DNA of 64,000 nucleotides from Desulfobulbaceae bacterium (GTDB lineage Bacteria; Desulfobacterota; Desulfobulbia; Desulfobulbales; Desulfobulbaceae), in NCBI GenBank assembly GCA_015484845.1, contig WFUT01000020.1, forward strand, positions 1-64,000. The letters run 5' to 3'. The notes beneath the pieces are model-generated. The model searched no databases and had not been told where the DNA came from. It saw only the letters and a list, made by a program, of their open reading frames with translations. Made by a program: the position numbers and the translations under genes. Positions 18,105 through 28,500 of this stretch are shown one piece after another. Numbering within the stretch: the stretch's first letter is position 1; each line of letters starts with the position of its first letter.

Positions 18105-18452
18105 TCAACTATGTTTTTCCCGGTTGTGGCGGTACATGTGGATATGCATCTTCTCGAAGGTCACCAGCCCCTCCTCGATGACCGGGTCGATCACCTCGAG
18201 AAACTCCTCCAGCATGCGCCTGGTATCCACCAGTTCGATGATCACCGGCAGGTCCTCGGACAGGCGGAGGATCGACGCGGTCTTGATCCGCGAGTTAGCG
18301 CCATAGCCCATCATGCCCCGCAGCACGGTGGCGCCGGCGATCCCGCACTCGCGGGCCTTGACCACGATCCACTCGTAGAGCTGCCGGCCCTCGCAGCGGC
18401 TGCTCTCGCCGATGATGATGCGCAGCATGTATCCTTCCTGCGGTAACTCCAT
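18105..18452 (-). CDS. DUF190 (PII-like) protein paired with CrcB
   Basis: This 115-aa protein belongs to DUF190, a PII-like ferredoxin-fold family (LRIIIGESSRCEGRQLYEWI, GATVLRGMMGYG, LPVIIELVDTRRMLEEFL). DUF190 genes recur beside crcB, and a role with the fluoride channel is assumed from context; the biochemical function is not established. It starts 2 bp after the crcB stop, so the two are co-transcribed with crcB first. Confidence 0.88.
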   Translation of the reverse strand: MELPQEGYMLRIIIGESSRCEGRQLYEWIVVKARECGIAGATVLRGMMGYGANSRIKTASILRLSEDLPVIIELVDTRRMLEEFLEVIDPVIEEGLVTFEKMHIHMYRHNREKHS

Positions 18453-18454
18453 AA

Positions 18455-18847
18455 CTACCTCCAGATCCCGGAAGCAATGACCCTGCCCAGCCAGACCATG
18501 ACCAGGCCGACAAGCACCTGGGTGGTGGCGTTGATGGCGGCCAGGTCCACCCGCCCGTTACGGATCAGGGCCAGGGTCTCATTGCCAAAGGTGGAAAACG
18601 TGGTAAAGGCCCCGAGCAGGCCGATGAGAATAAAGGAACGGGCCTCCACGGAGAGAAATCCGCGGCTCTCGACCAGGAAACTCAGGAAACCGATAACAAA
18701 ACAGCCGATCAGGTTAACGGCCATGGTACCGAAGGGAAACAGGATCGAACCCGACCAGGCCTGGACCCAGCCACTGACCAGGTACCGCAGGACGGCCCCG
18801 ACAAATCCTCCCGAGCCGATTACAGACAGCCTGAGCAAAGTATTCAT
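18455..18847 (-). CDS. crcB: CrcB/Fluc fluoride channel
   Basis: This 130-aa inner-membrane protein has four hydrophobic segments and the Fluc hallmarks: GGFVGAVLRY near the N-terminus, FPFGTMAVNLIGCFVIGF (the conserved Asn of the pore) and LLGAFTTFSTFGNE, the phenylalanine and central-sodium motif. Fluc dimers let fluoride leave the cell. It is the first gene of a crcB-DUF190 pair. I looked for a fluoride riboswitch in the 100 bp upstream and could not see its conserved core. Confidence 0.95.
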   Translation of the reverse strand: MNTLLRLSVIGSGGFVGAVLRYLVSGWVQAWSGSILFPFGTMAVNLIGCFVIGFLSFLVESRGFLSVEARSFILIGLLGAFTTFSTFGNETLALIRNGRVDLAAINATTQVLVGLVMVWLGRVIASGIWR

Positions 18848-18947
18848 GGATCAAGCGGCTCCTCATCCCCGCACATCGCACGCACCTCCGTTTTGCAGAC
18901 AACCCGGCCCGGCGTACCGGATTCCTGTCATCAATCCTCCGATGGTC

Positions 18948-18980
18948 GGCAACAGTCTCCGGCCGGATGCCACTGTTGCC
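18948..18980. terminator. Perfect 9-bp hairpin 3' of the AsmA-like gene
   Basis: GGCAACAGT at 18948-18956 pairs with ACTGTTGCC at 18972-18980 around a 15-nt loop containing CCGGCCGG. It is 22 bp beyond the AsmA stop on the minus strand. There is no T-tract, so it is a candidate non-canonical terminator only. Confidence 0.4.
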
Positions 18981-19001
18981 TCCCTCAAGACACCTGTCGA
19001 A

Positions 19002-22000
19002 CTACTTGCCCATCAACCCCTTGAGGAGACCGGGCAGGGCCTTTTCGACCTCCTTCTTGATGGCCTTGCCCGCCGCCTGCCGGGCGAGATCAGAGACCGC
19101 GGCGGTCACCATCTGCCGGTTGAAGACCGGCTGGCCCAGGGTTCCCCTGACGGGTACCTTGATGGTCGTCCCCTTGAGCACGCGGTATCCCTCCCTGCCG
19201 ACCAGGTTCCGGGTCACCGGCACCTGGAGCAGGTAATCGAGCGTCCCGTCCATGCCCAGGGAACCGCTGATCACCATGTCCGAACCGGCCACCAGGATAT
19301 GGACCGGTGTACAGCGGATCCTGCCCCCGGCGCCGGTGCAGGTGATGGTGGAATCCTTAAGCCGCAGTTTTTCCCGGTCCAGTCCGGCCAGGGCCAGTAC
19401 CTCGCGCAGGACGCCGACACTGTCCAGGTTGACCCGGCTGACATCAAACACCGCCTGGAACCGGGCCTGCTTGGCTCCCTTCTCGGCCAGGGGCCAGGAA
19501 AAGGTTGCAAGATCCATGTCCAGGGTGCCGGTGGGCCTGGCAAGGACGCCGAACAGGGGATGGAGCCGGCTCAGCACACCCTCCACCAGGGGCCGCTGCA
19601 GCTGGACCCCGGTCAGGACCCGCGAATTGTCCGGGATGCTGAGCAGCGGCGGCTCGGCGGTGAATCGACAGACAGGGTCCACGGCCAGGGTGCCGCCGTT
19701 GAGACCGGCGTGAATCCTGGTCTCCAGGACGCCGTCCCCCATGCGCACCGGGACGGTCAGGTCCTTGAGATCAATGCCCCTGTACCGGATGGCGTCGGCC
19801 TGCAGGTCGATGGAGAGGCGGGCCTGCCTGGCGCGCTTCTCCGCGGGCAGGTCCAGGGGCAGGCGCAGGTCGAACTGTGACGTGTGCCGGCCCTTCATGA
19901 CCAGGGGCGTGCCGCTTACCGCCTCTGCTATCGGCGCCAGGAGGGCCAGGTCAGGGGTCACGCTTCCCTTCAGGGCAAGGACGGACCGCCGCTCACGGCC
20001 AAGCAGGCCGCTGGCCGCCAGGGTAAGCGGCCTGGAGACGAACTCGATCTTTTTGAAGACAAGATCCTCGGAGTTGGTGTTGCGCCGGGCATCAACGGTG
20101 AGGGCAACACGTTCCCGGTCCAGGATCTTCCTGCCGTCCCGGGCCAGGGTCAGGGGCGCCTCCAGGTCCAGGGCAAGGCGCTGGCCCTTGTCCTGCGTCA
20201 CCCGCAGGTCGAGATCGGCACGACCGGCCAGGGCGAGCTTTTTGTCCAGCACCCCGCCCGCATGGAGCAGCCGGGCCAGGGAATCCAGTTGCAGGCCGGC
20301 ACGGACATCGGTGGTCAGGGTCTCCGGGAGCCGCTGCCAGTCGGCGACATCCAGTCTACCGATCCTTACGACGCCCAGGCCGGAGACGAGCCGCAGGTTG
20401 CGCAGGTAGAGACCGCGGCCGGCCGGGTTCACCGCCGAGTTGCCGTTGCCGGTCCAGAGGAACTCCTCGGGGCTGCCGCTCACCACCAGTTTTCGCACCC
20501 GGATGGGAACGCCGGCGACCGCGGCCGGCAACACGCTGGAAAGCCGGACATGCGCATCCCGGTAGGTGAAACCGTCGGCAAGGTAGAGGAGGCGGTCCAC
20601 GCCGACGTCAAGCTGCCGCACCGCCACCACACCCTGCTCCAGGAATCCGGCGGCCAGCATATCCAGGCCACCGGTCACGGTTGTCTGCCGGGGCAGGATC
20701 TCCAGGTTGTGCAGCAGGTCGGTCAACCGGGCCAGGTCCAGGGAACCGTTCAGCCGGTAGCGGCTCGTCAGGCCGCCCTCCTGCCGCGACAGGTTGTCGG
20801 CCGTGAGCCGCAGGGTTCCCGGCCAGGCGGCGACATCACAGCGAAAGGCCATGGTGCCCCTGCCCCTGGTAAGCGCCTCGGGCGAGCCGCTGCCATGCAG
20901 CGCCAGGGTGAGGCGGTGGGGGGGCAGGATCTCCTGGCCGGCCCGCTTGAGGGAAAAACCAGCCACGGTGGAGGAGAGATCCATGACATAGCGGTTTCCG
21001 CCCAGGGCCTTTGACGTGGCCTCCATGACCAGGGTGCCGGTGCCGCGCCAGTCCAGGTCGAACAGGAGGCCCAGCTCGCGGGATCCCTTGTCCAGGTCCC
21101 CCCTGGCGCGCAGGAAGAAGTTGTCCAGTTCGCCGCGGCCGGTGATGGTGAGAAAGGAGGAGGCAAGGCGCAGGTCCTGGACCTTCACCCTGCCGCCGGC
21201 TGCTTCGCCCTTCAGGGCCAGGGTCATGGGCGTGGTCCAGGCAAAGGAGCGCTTGTCGATCTGCCCGCCGAGCTGCTCCAGGCGGGTATTGGCATCAACG
21301 CGCACCGTGCCGTCCCGGTCCGCGAGATCAAGGGAGAAACCGAGCTGTCCCGACTTCATGACCACACCCTTCCGGATCCGCAGCAGCCCGGGCACCTGGG
21401 CCATGAGCACCGGCAGTTTCAGCCGGCCCGAGGCTTCGAGACGACGGCCGGCGGCAGCAAGGGCTCCCTTGGCCTTGATGGTGCCGGCGTCCGAGGTCAG
21501 GGTGAGGGAGTTCAGTGTCCAGTCCCGGCCCTTTTTCCTGTCCGCGTCAAGCTGGAGATCCACCCTGGCCAGGGCGGGACGGTCATTGCCGAGGAAACCG
21601 CCGTTCAAACGAAGCTCCCGCAGTTTCAGGTTACCCTTGACGGTCAGGTTGGCAAGACCGGCGGTCTTCAGGGTCAGGTTGCCGGAGAGGTCCCCACGGC
21701 CCCGGGGGAGCGCATCCGTGCGGCCAGCGGCGGTCGCGAGCAGTCCCTGCAGATCATAATTGTTAATCTGCAGGTTGACCATGGAGACCAGGGCGTCGAG
21801 AAACCCGGACTGGCGCACCGGCAGGTTGATGAAGCCGGTGGCCGCAAGCCTCCCCTTCCCGGAACCGTCCTGCAGGCCGAGGGAATAGGCGATGCTTCCA
21901 TCGGAAAGGCCCGAGGTGAGCTGCAGGTCACGGGCGATGACCTGCGGCGGCTGCAGGTGCAGGCGGCTGGTCACGGTGCCGCCCTGGACCAGGAGACGGA

Positions 22001-22493
22001 CACGCATGCCTTCCCAGAACGGTGTGCCGGCAGACCCGCCGTCCTGCCGGGAGGCCGCTGCGCCGGCAGTCGCCCTGTGGTCCTTTTTCTCTCCCCTGCC
22101 GGCCGTGGTTCCGCCCCTGTTGCCGCCTTTCCTGCCGCCCTTCCCGGCAGGCCGGGTCCCGGTGAGCACGATGGCGGGCCTGCTGATGACGATCTGGCCC
22201 AGGTTCTTCGGGGCCACCAGCAGGGCGAGCAGGCCCTGGCTGCCGCTCAGGCCGGGGATGGTCATCTTCAGGCCGGCGGCCGGATCATCCAGCCGGATGT
22301 TGCGGCACACAAGGCCGCTTTTCCAGCCGATGGAACAGGAATCGATGCTGATGGTGGCGGGCGAGGCGGCATTGACCCGGTCCAGTGCCATGCGCAGGAC
22401 CATGGAGGAGGAGAGCACCACGGGCAGGAACATGACAGCGACCACCAGCAGGAGAACAACAGCCAGCAGGATGACGAGCCCTTTTTTCTTCAC
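19002..22493 (-). CDS. Giant AsmA-like envelope protein
   Basis: This protein is about 1163 aa, anchored by an N-terminal membrane segment (LVILLAVVLLLVVAVMFLPV) and otherwise periplasmic. It is built of repeated beta-strand units with the DUF748/AsmA pattern. The C-terminus carries the diagnostic end of the AsmA family: GSLGMDGTLDYLLQVPVTR followed by GTTIKVPVRGTLGQPVF. AsmA/TamB-type proteins are thought to form hydrophobic grooves bridging the two membranes for phospholipid transport. Around residues 110-160 there is a Gly/Lys/Arg-rich low-complexity linker. GTG at 22493 is chosen because it directly precedes the KKKGLVILL anchor; longer frames upstream would add an unlikely 44-aa leader. 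It is a single-gene unit. Confidence 0.85.
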   Translation of the reverse strand: MKKKGLVILLAVVLLLVVAVMFLPVVLSSSMVLRMALDRVNAASPATISIDSCSIGWKSGLVCRNIRLDDPAAGLKMTIPGLSGSQGLLALLVAPKNLGQIVISRPAIVLTGTRPAGKGGRKGGNRGGTTAGRGEKKDHRATAGAAASRQDGGSAGTPFWEGMRVRLLVQGGTVTSRLHLQPPQVIARDLQLTSGLSDGSIAYSLGLQDGSGKGRLAATGFINLPVRQSGFLDALVSMVNLQINNYDLQGLLATAAGRTDALPRGRGDLSGNLTLKTAGLANLTVKGNLKLRELRLNGGFLGNDRPALARVDLQLDADRKKGRDWTLNSLTLTSDAGTIKAKGALAAAGRRLEASGRLKLPVLMAQVPGLLRIRKGVVMKSGQLGFSLDLADRDGTVRVDANTRLEQLGGQIDKRSFAWTTPMTLALKGEAAGGRVKVQDLRLASSFLTITGRGELDNFFLRARGDLDKGSRELGLLFDLDWRGTGTLVMEATSKALGGNRYVMDLSSTVAGFSLKRAGQEILPPHRLTLALHGSGSPEALTRGRGTMAFRCDVAAWPGTLRLTADNLSRQEGGLTSRYRLNGSLDLARLTDLLHNLEILPRQTTVTGGLDMLAAGFLEQGVVAVRQLDVGVDRLLYLADGFTYRDAHVRLSSVLPAAVAGVPIRVRKLVVSGSPEEFLWTGNGNSAVNPAGRGLYLRNLRLVSGLGVVRIGRLDVADWQRLPETLTTDVRAGLQLDSLARLLHAGGVLDKKLALAGRADLDLRVTQDKGQRLALDLEAPLTLARDGRKILDRERVALTVDARRNTNSEDLVFKKIEFVSRPLTLAASGLLGRERRSVLALKGSVTPDLALLAPIAEAVSGTPLVMKGRHTSQFDLRLPLDLPAEKRARQARLSIDLQADAIRYRGIDLKDLTVPVRMGDGVLETRIHAGLNGGTLAVDPVCRFTAEPPLLSIPDNSRVLTGVQLQRPLVEGVLSRLHPLFGVLARPTGTLDMDLATFSWPLAEKGAKQARFQAVFDVSRVNLDSVGVLREVLALAGLDREKLRLKDSTITCTGAGGRIRCTPVHILVAGSDMVISGSLGMDGTLDYLLQVPVTRNLVGREGYRVLKGTTIKVPVRGTLGQPVFNRQMVTAAVSDLARQAAGKAIKKEVEKALPGLLKGLMGK

Positions 22494-22799
22494 AACCAAA
22501 CCCCGATAAGCCGGTACGGCCGGACCAGGTTTCCAGGTCACGGCCCAGACAGACCATGATACCCTGCCCCCCTCTTCCGGGGGCAGGTATTTTCGGACAG
22601 CCCTTCGTGCCCGCGGGGCGGCCATGAAGGGCGAAAAAACCGGGACAAACCTCTCCAGGTGATGCCCTGGCCGGTATCGCGGGGGAGAGGTCGTCCCCGC
22701 CGCAGGCGCGGACCGATCCGGCGCCTCTTTTCTGACATGCTGTCAACTTGCCGTGAAACAGGTCCCTTGTCAATATGCAGAAACAAATAATTCCACCTA
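22494..22799. other. Intergenic region with a terminator-like hairpin
   Basis: No gene is supported. CCTGCCCCC at 22563-22571 pairs perfectly with GGGGGCAGG at 22579-22587, and TATTTTC follows on the plus strand. Around 22650 the string GGCGAAAAAACCGGGAC echoes the core of repeat copy D, perhaps a decayed remnant of that family. The AsmA promoter must also lie here, but I cannot point to clear boxes. Confidence 0.3.
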
Positions 22800-22935
22800 A
22801 TTCCTGCACTTCGAAAATAAAGAAAAGATTTTCTTTTGCCGGATCACCGGATCAAACAAATATGTTCGTTTTTATTTCGGCCCGCCGGCTGCGAGAAAGA
22901 GTGCTTTCTTCATTTTCCCGTCCGTAGGGACTGGC
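22800..22935 (+). repeat. Dispersed intergenic repeat, copy A
   Basis: It starts ATTCCTGCACTTCGAAAAT and ends with TTTCTTCATTTTCCCGTCC. The ends are inverted relative to each other (GAAAATAAAGAAAAG against CTTTCTTCATTTTC). Internal blocks AAAGAAAAGATTTTCTTT, CCGGATCACCGG and the T-rich core CGTTTTTATTTCG follow the same order as the other copies. It sits just past the terminator of the efflux operon and is in direct orientation with copy B on the operon's other side. Confidence 0.8.
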
Positions 22936-23043
22936 AACCTGCCGAATATGATTTGTTATCAGTGAGTTGAAGTATACACAGGAGGAGAGGGCGGGCATGT
23001 CCCGGCCTGGCGGGAGGACAGGACGTATAGCTGCCGTGGGAAG

Positions 23044-23078
23044 GAAAAAAGCACCCCCGGCGGACGGTCCACCGGGGG
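23044..23078 (-). terminator. Intrinsic terminator of the RND efflux operon
   Basis: On the minus strand CCCCCGG (23077-23071) pairs with CCGGGGG (23059-23053), followed by TGC and a run of six T residues (the A-tract at 23044-23049). It lies 40 bp after the TolC-fusion stop codon. Confidence 0.88.
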
Positions 23079-23116
23079 CAAAGGCCCGGAAAATAAGAGG
23101 GCTGCCTGCCGCGGCT

Positions 23117-25522
23117 CTACCTGGCCGGGGCCGCGGCGGCAAGTTGCTGGCGCATGTACTTTTCCGCCTCCTTCTGCCACTGCCTGCGTTGCTCGGTGGG
23201 CAGGAAGGTGACAAACTCGCCCATGGCCCGCTCCACGCCCATCAGGTCGACCAGGAAGTTGTAGACCGCGTTGGCCGCGGCCTGGTCGGCGGTGAGGGCC
23301 TGGTTCTGGGCGTCGAGCAGGTCGATGATGGACTTGATGCCTTGGACATAGGAATCGGTGATCAGGTTCAGGTTGCGGCGGGCCGCGTCGGCGGCCTCCC
23401 GCGCCAGCGAGATACCCGGGTAGGAGGCCCGGGTCCGGTTCAGGGCGCTGAGCACGTTCTGGCCCACCCGTTCGGCCAGGGCCGCGTGTTCGATCTTCAG
23501 CCGGGCCAGCTCCTCGCGGGTCCGGTTCAGGGCCGAGCTCTTGCGACCGCCCTCGAACAGCGGCAGCCGCGCAAAGACACCGATCTGCCAGTCGGTGTCA
23601 TCGAGACCGTCCCGGACATCGCTGCGCTGGCCGGCGCCATCCTGGGCAAAATACTGGTCCACGTTGCCCTCGATGGTGAACTCGGGCAGCCAGAACTCGC
23701 GGGCCGCGGCGGTCTCCTGCCGTTTCTTGGCCGCAATGGCCGCGTCGATGGCCTTGAGCTCCGGCCGCAGGCGCAGGGCCTGGTCCACGGCAAAATTGCG
23801 GAAGTTTTTCAGGTATTTCGGATTTTTCATCATCTGAAAAAAGAGCTGGTCACTGACCATGAGCAGGGGATCGCTGAGATCCGTCTCCTCGGCAATGAAC
23901 TGCTCCTGCAGGGGCCGGTGCAGGATCCGGTTCAGGGCCTCCATGGCGTCCAGGGTGATGGACTCCCGGTTGAGCACGTCGATCCGGTCCTGGGCGAACT
24001 TGGTCTCCCAGCGGTAGACCTCGTCCGGTCCGGCCACGCCCGTGGACATCCTGATCCTGGCCCGGTCCAGGTTGGCCCGGGTCAACTTCAGGTTGTCCTT
24101 GTAGAGCTGCTCGATGGTCTTGGCCCGCAGGACATCGAAATAGGCCACCGATGCCTGGTAGATCACGTCCAGCCGCACCGACTCCCGGTCCATGACCCGG
24201 CCGGCCTGGTTGTGCTGCTCCACCTTGTAGGCAGCCCAGCTCCGCTCGGAATAGATCTGCTGGCGGCCGCTGGCCGAACCGGTCCAGGCCCGTTCCGGGC
24301 TGGCACCGCCGGAGAGCCGCGCCCTGTCCTCGTCCACGGCCCGGGCGCCGGTGGCAATATCGATACGGGGCAGCAGGGAGGAGCGGGCCTCGGCCACGGC
24401 CTGCTCGCCCGCCCTGACCATCCGGCCGGCGGACTGCAGGTCCAGGTTGGCCTGCAGGGCCTCCTGCACCGCCTGCTGCAGGGTGAGCCGGCGGCGGATA
24501 TTCTGCTGTTTTTCGTGGAGCAGGTTGGCGCCGGTCATGATGGCCAGGCTGGGATAGATATCAAGACTCCTGGCCGTGGCCATGTTGATGGTCAGCTCCG
24601 AGCCCCTGGCAAAGGCGATGTTGAGGGTACCGGCCTCGTCGCCGAGCAGGATATCCTGGACAGCCACCGCGGTGCGGCGGGCCAGGTTCTCCTGGAGATC
24701 GCCGGGCACGTCCCCGGCCAGAACCCCCTTCTCTACCAGGCTCTTGCTCCAGAGCGAGTAGCTGGGCAGGTGCCGCTGGATAAACCCCTGTACCAGGAGA
24801 CGGAGCTGATCGTCGGAGAGATGGTAGAGAAAGGCCAGCATCACGGCCTGGGTCCCCTTGGGGATGGCGGCCAGTGCCTCCCTGGCCGAGTCGCCCACCT
24901 CCACCAGGTTCACGGTTATCGTGAACTCGTTGGCCAGCCGGCGGGCAAAACGCCGGATGCCGGGAATGGCCTCCACGTCCCGCCTGTCCACGAGCAGGGC
25001 CAGGTTCTTGAAGGGCACGATCTTGCGGAAATTCTCAACCTCCCGGTCAACGAGAAAGCGGGAATCGATATAGGCCAGGTTGTGGACACCGGAGGTATTG
25101 TCCCTGCGCGGGATGTTGGGGGTGATGCTGTCCGAGACAAAGGGGACCACCACCGGCTTGGCAAAGGACCCGCGGCGGAAGACCTCCTCGGAGGCGATAA
25201 GGCCCAGGGCGACCACCAGGTCGGTGTCCGGGTTGGCCAGCAGGCGGTCCAGGGCCTTCTTTGTTCCGGCCGCTGTATCGCCGCCCGAGAGCTGCATGGA
25301 GCGGGGAAAACGCACCCTGAACTCGCCCTCGGCAAGGGCGGAGATCTCCTTGCGGAACAGGGCCGCCGTCTCCTGGTCCCAGGCGGTGTTGCCGTCGGTG
25401 ACGATACCCACCCGGTAGAGGGGCAGCGGCTCGGCGGCAGTGGAGGGCGGCACCACGAGCAGACCCGGCAGCACCATCGCGCAGCAGAGGAGGAAAAGAC
25501 GAAAGCTCGAAAATTTCACCAT
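23117..25522 (-). CDS. TolC-family outer-membrane channel fused to an N-terminal ABC substrate-binding-like domain
   Basis: This exported protein is about 801 aa, with a signal peptide ending near STAA-EP (residue 29). Residues 30-330 resemble the ABC_sub_bind periplasmic-binding fold (LYRVGIVTDG, TDLVVALGLIASEEV, KPVVVPFVSDSI, NLALLVDRRD). Residues 350-800 are a TolC-type outer-membrane efflux protein (LTLQQAVQEALQANLDLQSA, then IGVFARLPLFEGGRK and SYVQGIKSIIDLLDAQNQAL). Ordinary TolC proteins are about 450 aa, so the front domain is a true addition. It is the last gene of the efflux operon, 10 bp after the pump. The binding domain could sense or capture a ligand in the periplasm; that is inference. 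Confidence 0.88.
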   Translation of the reverse strand: MVKFSSFRLFLLCCAMVLPGLLVVPPSTAAEPLPLYRVGIVTDGNTAWDQETAALFRKEISALAEGEFRVRFPRSMQLSGGDTAAGTKKALDRLLANPDTDLVVALGLIASEEVFRRGSFAKPVVVPFVSDSITPNIPRRDNTSGVHNLAYIDSRFLVDREVENFRKIVPFKNLALLVDRRDVEAIPGIRRFARRLANEFTITVNLVEVGDSAREALAAIPKGTQAVMLAFLYHLSDDQLRLLVQGFIQRHLPSYSLWSKSLVEKGVLAGDVPGDLQENLARRTAVAVQDILLGDEAGTLNIAFARGSELTINMATARSLDIYPSLAIMTGANLLHEKQQNIRRRLTLQQAVQEALQANLDLQSAGRMVRAGEQAVAEARSSLLPRIDIATGARAVDEDRARLSGGASPERAWTGSASGRQQIYSERSWAAYKVEQHNQAGRVMDRESVRLDVIYQASVAYFDVLRAKTIEQLYKDNLKLTRANLDRARIRMSTGVAGPDEVYRWETKFAQDRIDVLNRESITLDAMEALNRILHRPLQEQFIAEETDLSDPLLMVSDQLFFQMMKNPKYLKNFRNFAVDQALRLRPELKAIDAAIAAKKRQETAAAREFWLPEFTIEGNVDQYFAQDGAGQRSDVRDGLDDTDWQIGVFARLPLFEGGRKSSALNRTREELARLKIEHAALAERVGQNVLSALNRTRASYPGISLAREAADAARRNLNLITDSYVQGIKSIIDLLDAQNQALTADQAAANAVYNFLVDLMGVERAMGEFVTFLPTEQRRQWQKEAEKYMRQQLAAAAPAR

Positions 25523-25532
25523 AATACCCCCG

Positions 25533-28500
25533 TTAGCGTATCTTGAAAAATGTGGCATAGAGCACGGGCACAAAGACCAGTGTCAGCACGGACGCGAAAC
25601 CGAGGCCAAAGACGATGGTCACTGCCATGGCCACGAAAAAGGCATCGGTAAAGAGCGGGATCATGCCCATCATCGTGGTCAGGGCCGCCATCATCACCGG
25701 CTGCATCCTGGAGACACCGGACTCCACCACCGCCGCCATGCCGTCCATGCCGTCTTTCAGGTTCAGGTCGATCTGGTCGATGAGCACAATGGCATTCTTG
25801 ATCAGCATGCCCGAGAGACTCATCAGGCCGAGCAGGGCCATGAAGCCGAAGGGCTGCTTGAGGAGCAGCAACCCGGCGGTGACACCGATGAGCGACAGCG
25901 GCACGGTCAGCCAGATGATCAACGGCTGCCGGAAGGCGTTGAACAGGAAGATGACCACCAGGACCATCATGCCGAAGTAGAGGGGGATGTTGGCCGCCAG
26001 CTGCTTGGTGGAATCGGCCGAGGTCTCCAGCTCGCCACCCCAGGCAATGAAGTAGCCCGGCTTGCCCTTGATGGGCAGGATATCGTCATACTTGAGGGGG
26101 ATGGTATCGGCGGTGTACTTCTCGCCCTTCTTGAGCGGATAGCCGCGGTAGGCCGCCAGGTCCACGCCCAGGAGCTGCTCGATGCGCGGTTTGACGCGGG
26201 CAAAGAGCTCGGCCGGCAGTTCGTCGCGCGGATCGCAGTGGATCTTGATCATCTGCCGCCGGTGCCAGCGGGAGATACGCGCGTTCTCCCAGCCGGTCCT
26301 GATCCCGTTGAGCACCTGGAGGATGGGAACATTGGCCCGGGCGGTGGGGCTGTAGATCTGCAGTTCTTCCAGGTCCTCCATGGTGTGCCGCTCGCTTGCC
26401 GGCGCGCGGGCGATGATGGGGATCAGGTCGATTCCCTCCCGGAAGAGGCCGGTGGTGGTGCCCGAGTAGTTGGCCTGGATCGCCCGGGCCACCATGGGCC
26501 GGGTGATGCCCAGCTTGCGGGCCCGGTCCTCGGCCAGGACCGGGATCGGCACCTTGACCTTGGCGCCCCATTCCGAACGGATCGCCTTGGCGCCCTCCTC
26601 GCGGAAGACCGCCATGGCCTTTTCGGCCATGGCCCGGAGGACCTCGGGGTCCGGACCATTGATGCGCAGCTGGATCTTGCCGCCCAGGGCCGGCCCGAGG
26701 TTGAACTTCTTGACGTTGACCACGGCGTCGGGCAGCATCTGTTCCAGGTGATCCTGGATCTTGTCCTGCACCTTGTCGATCATCCGGTAGTCGCGCATCG
26801 TGACCAGGATGTTGGCGTACTGGCTCGAGGCCTCCACCGGGGTATCGTAGGTGAGAATGAAGCGGGGATGGCCGCCGCCGATGGCCGAGGCCACCATCTT
26901 CACGCCGTCGATCTTCATCAGGTACTTCTCGATGCCGATCACCTTCTGTTCCGTCACGCGGATGTGGGTGCCTTCACGGAACTGGACCTCCACCTGGAAC
27001 ATGGGACTGGTGGAGGCGGGGAAAAACAGGTTCTCCACGTGGCCGAATCCGTAGAGGGCAAGGCCGAACATGGCCACCACCACGCCGATGGTGATCCAGC
27101 GCCAGCGGATCGCCAGGGTGAGAAAGGCCCGGTAGACCCGGTAGAACCGGTTGTCGTAGGGATCCTTCCGGTTCTCCTCCCGGCTGGAGGCCAGGGCCTT
27201 CCTGCTGAGCACGAACTGCTTGGTCATCAGCGGCGTTATGGTGACCGCGGTGAGCCAGGAGAGGGAGAGCGAGATCAGGATCACGTAGTAGAGCGAACGG
27301 GTGTACTCGCCGGTGGAGTTGGTCATGCCGCCGATGGAGGCAAAGGCGAGCACGGCCACGGCCGTGGCGCCGAACAGGGGGACGGCGTTCTGGCCCACCA
27401 CCTCCCTGGCCGCGGTGAGACCATCAACACCCTTCTGCATGCGGATCTTCATGCCGTCCACCACCACGATGGCGTTGTCCACCAGCATGCCCAGGGCGAT
27501 GATCAGCGCGCCGAGCGATATCCTCTCCAGGGTGATCTGGTAGTAGCCCATGACCACGAAGGTGGCGGCGATGGTGAGAACCAGGATAAAGCCGATGATG
27601 ATCGCCGGCCGCATGCCCATGAAGATAAAGAGCACCACGATGACGATGGCCACCGCCTCCAGCAGGTTGACGATAAAGCCGTTCACCGCCTTGGTCACGC
27701 TCTTGGACTGCATGGAGATCTCCACCAGGTCCATGCCCAGCGGGATCTGGTCCATCAGCTCGTTGACCTTGGCGAGCACGCCCTCGCCCATGGTGACGGC
27801 GTTACCGCCCGAGACAGTGGACACGGCAATGCCGATGGCCGGTTTGCCGTTGACGCGCAGGATCTTGGAGGGTGGATCGACATAGCCGCGCCGGATGTCG
27901 GCCACGTCGCGCAGGTAGATGAGCCGGCCGTTCTTGGCCGCGATGAAGAGGCCGCCGAAGTCCTTTTCCGACGTGAAGAGCCCCGTGGGATTGAAGGCCA
28001 TGTACTCGGGCCCGATCTTGACCCGGCCCGCGTCAACGGGCAGGTTCTTGGCCTTGAGGGCGGCAAAGATCTCCTCCTGGGTGATGCCGAGCGCCGCCAT
28101 CTTGACCCGGGACATCTCCACGTAGATGGCCTCCTTCTGCTCGCCGAAGAAGGTGACCTTTTTCACGTCCTTGACCGTGAGCAGTTCCCGCTTGAGCAGC
28201 TCGGCCACGTCTTTCAGCTCGGCATAGGTGAAGCCGTCGCCGGTGAGCCCGAAATAGACGCCGTAGACATCGCCGAACGAGTCATTGACCATGGGTGGCC
28301 CGGAGCCCGGCGGCAGCTGCGGCGTGACATCGAGGATCTTGCGCCGCAGCTCGTCCCAGACCGCGGGCAGGGCGTTCTTGTCGTACTTGTCCTTGATCTC
28401 CAGCTTGACAATGGAGAGCCCGCGCGAGGAGTAGGACTCCACCCGCTTGAGCTGGCCCAGTTCCTGGCAGGCCTTCTCGATCTTGTCAGTGACCTCCTCC

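Noticed and set aside
18848-18960. A fluoride riboswitch upstream of crcB
   Set aside because: The position is right, but the conserved core elements I know for this class are not visible in the 110 bp before the start codon.
22580-22700. A sixth copy of the dispersed repeat
   Set aside because: Only one short string resembles the core of copy D, and the inverted ends are not visible.
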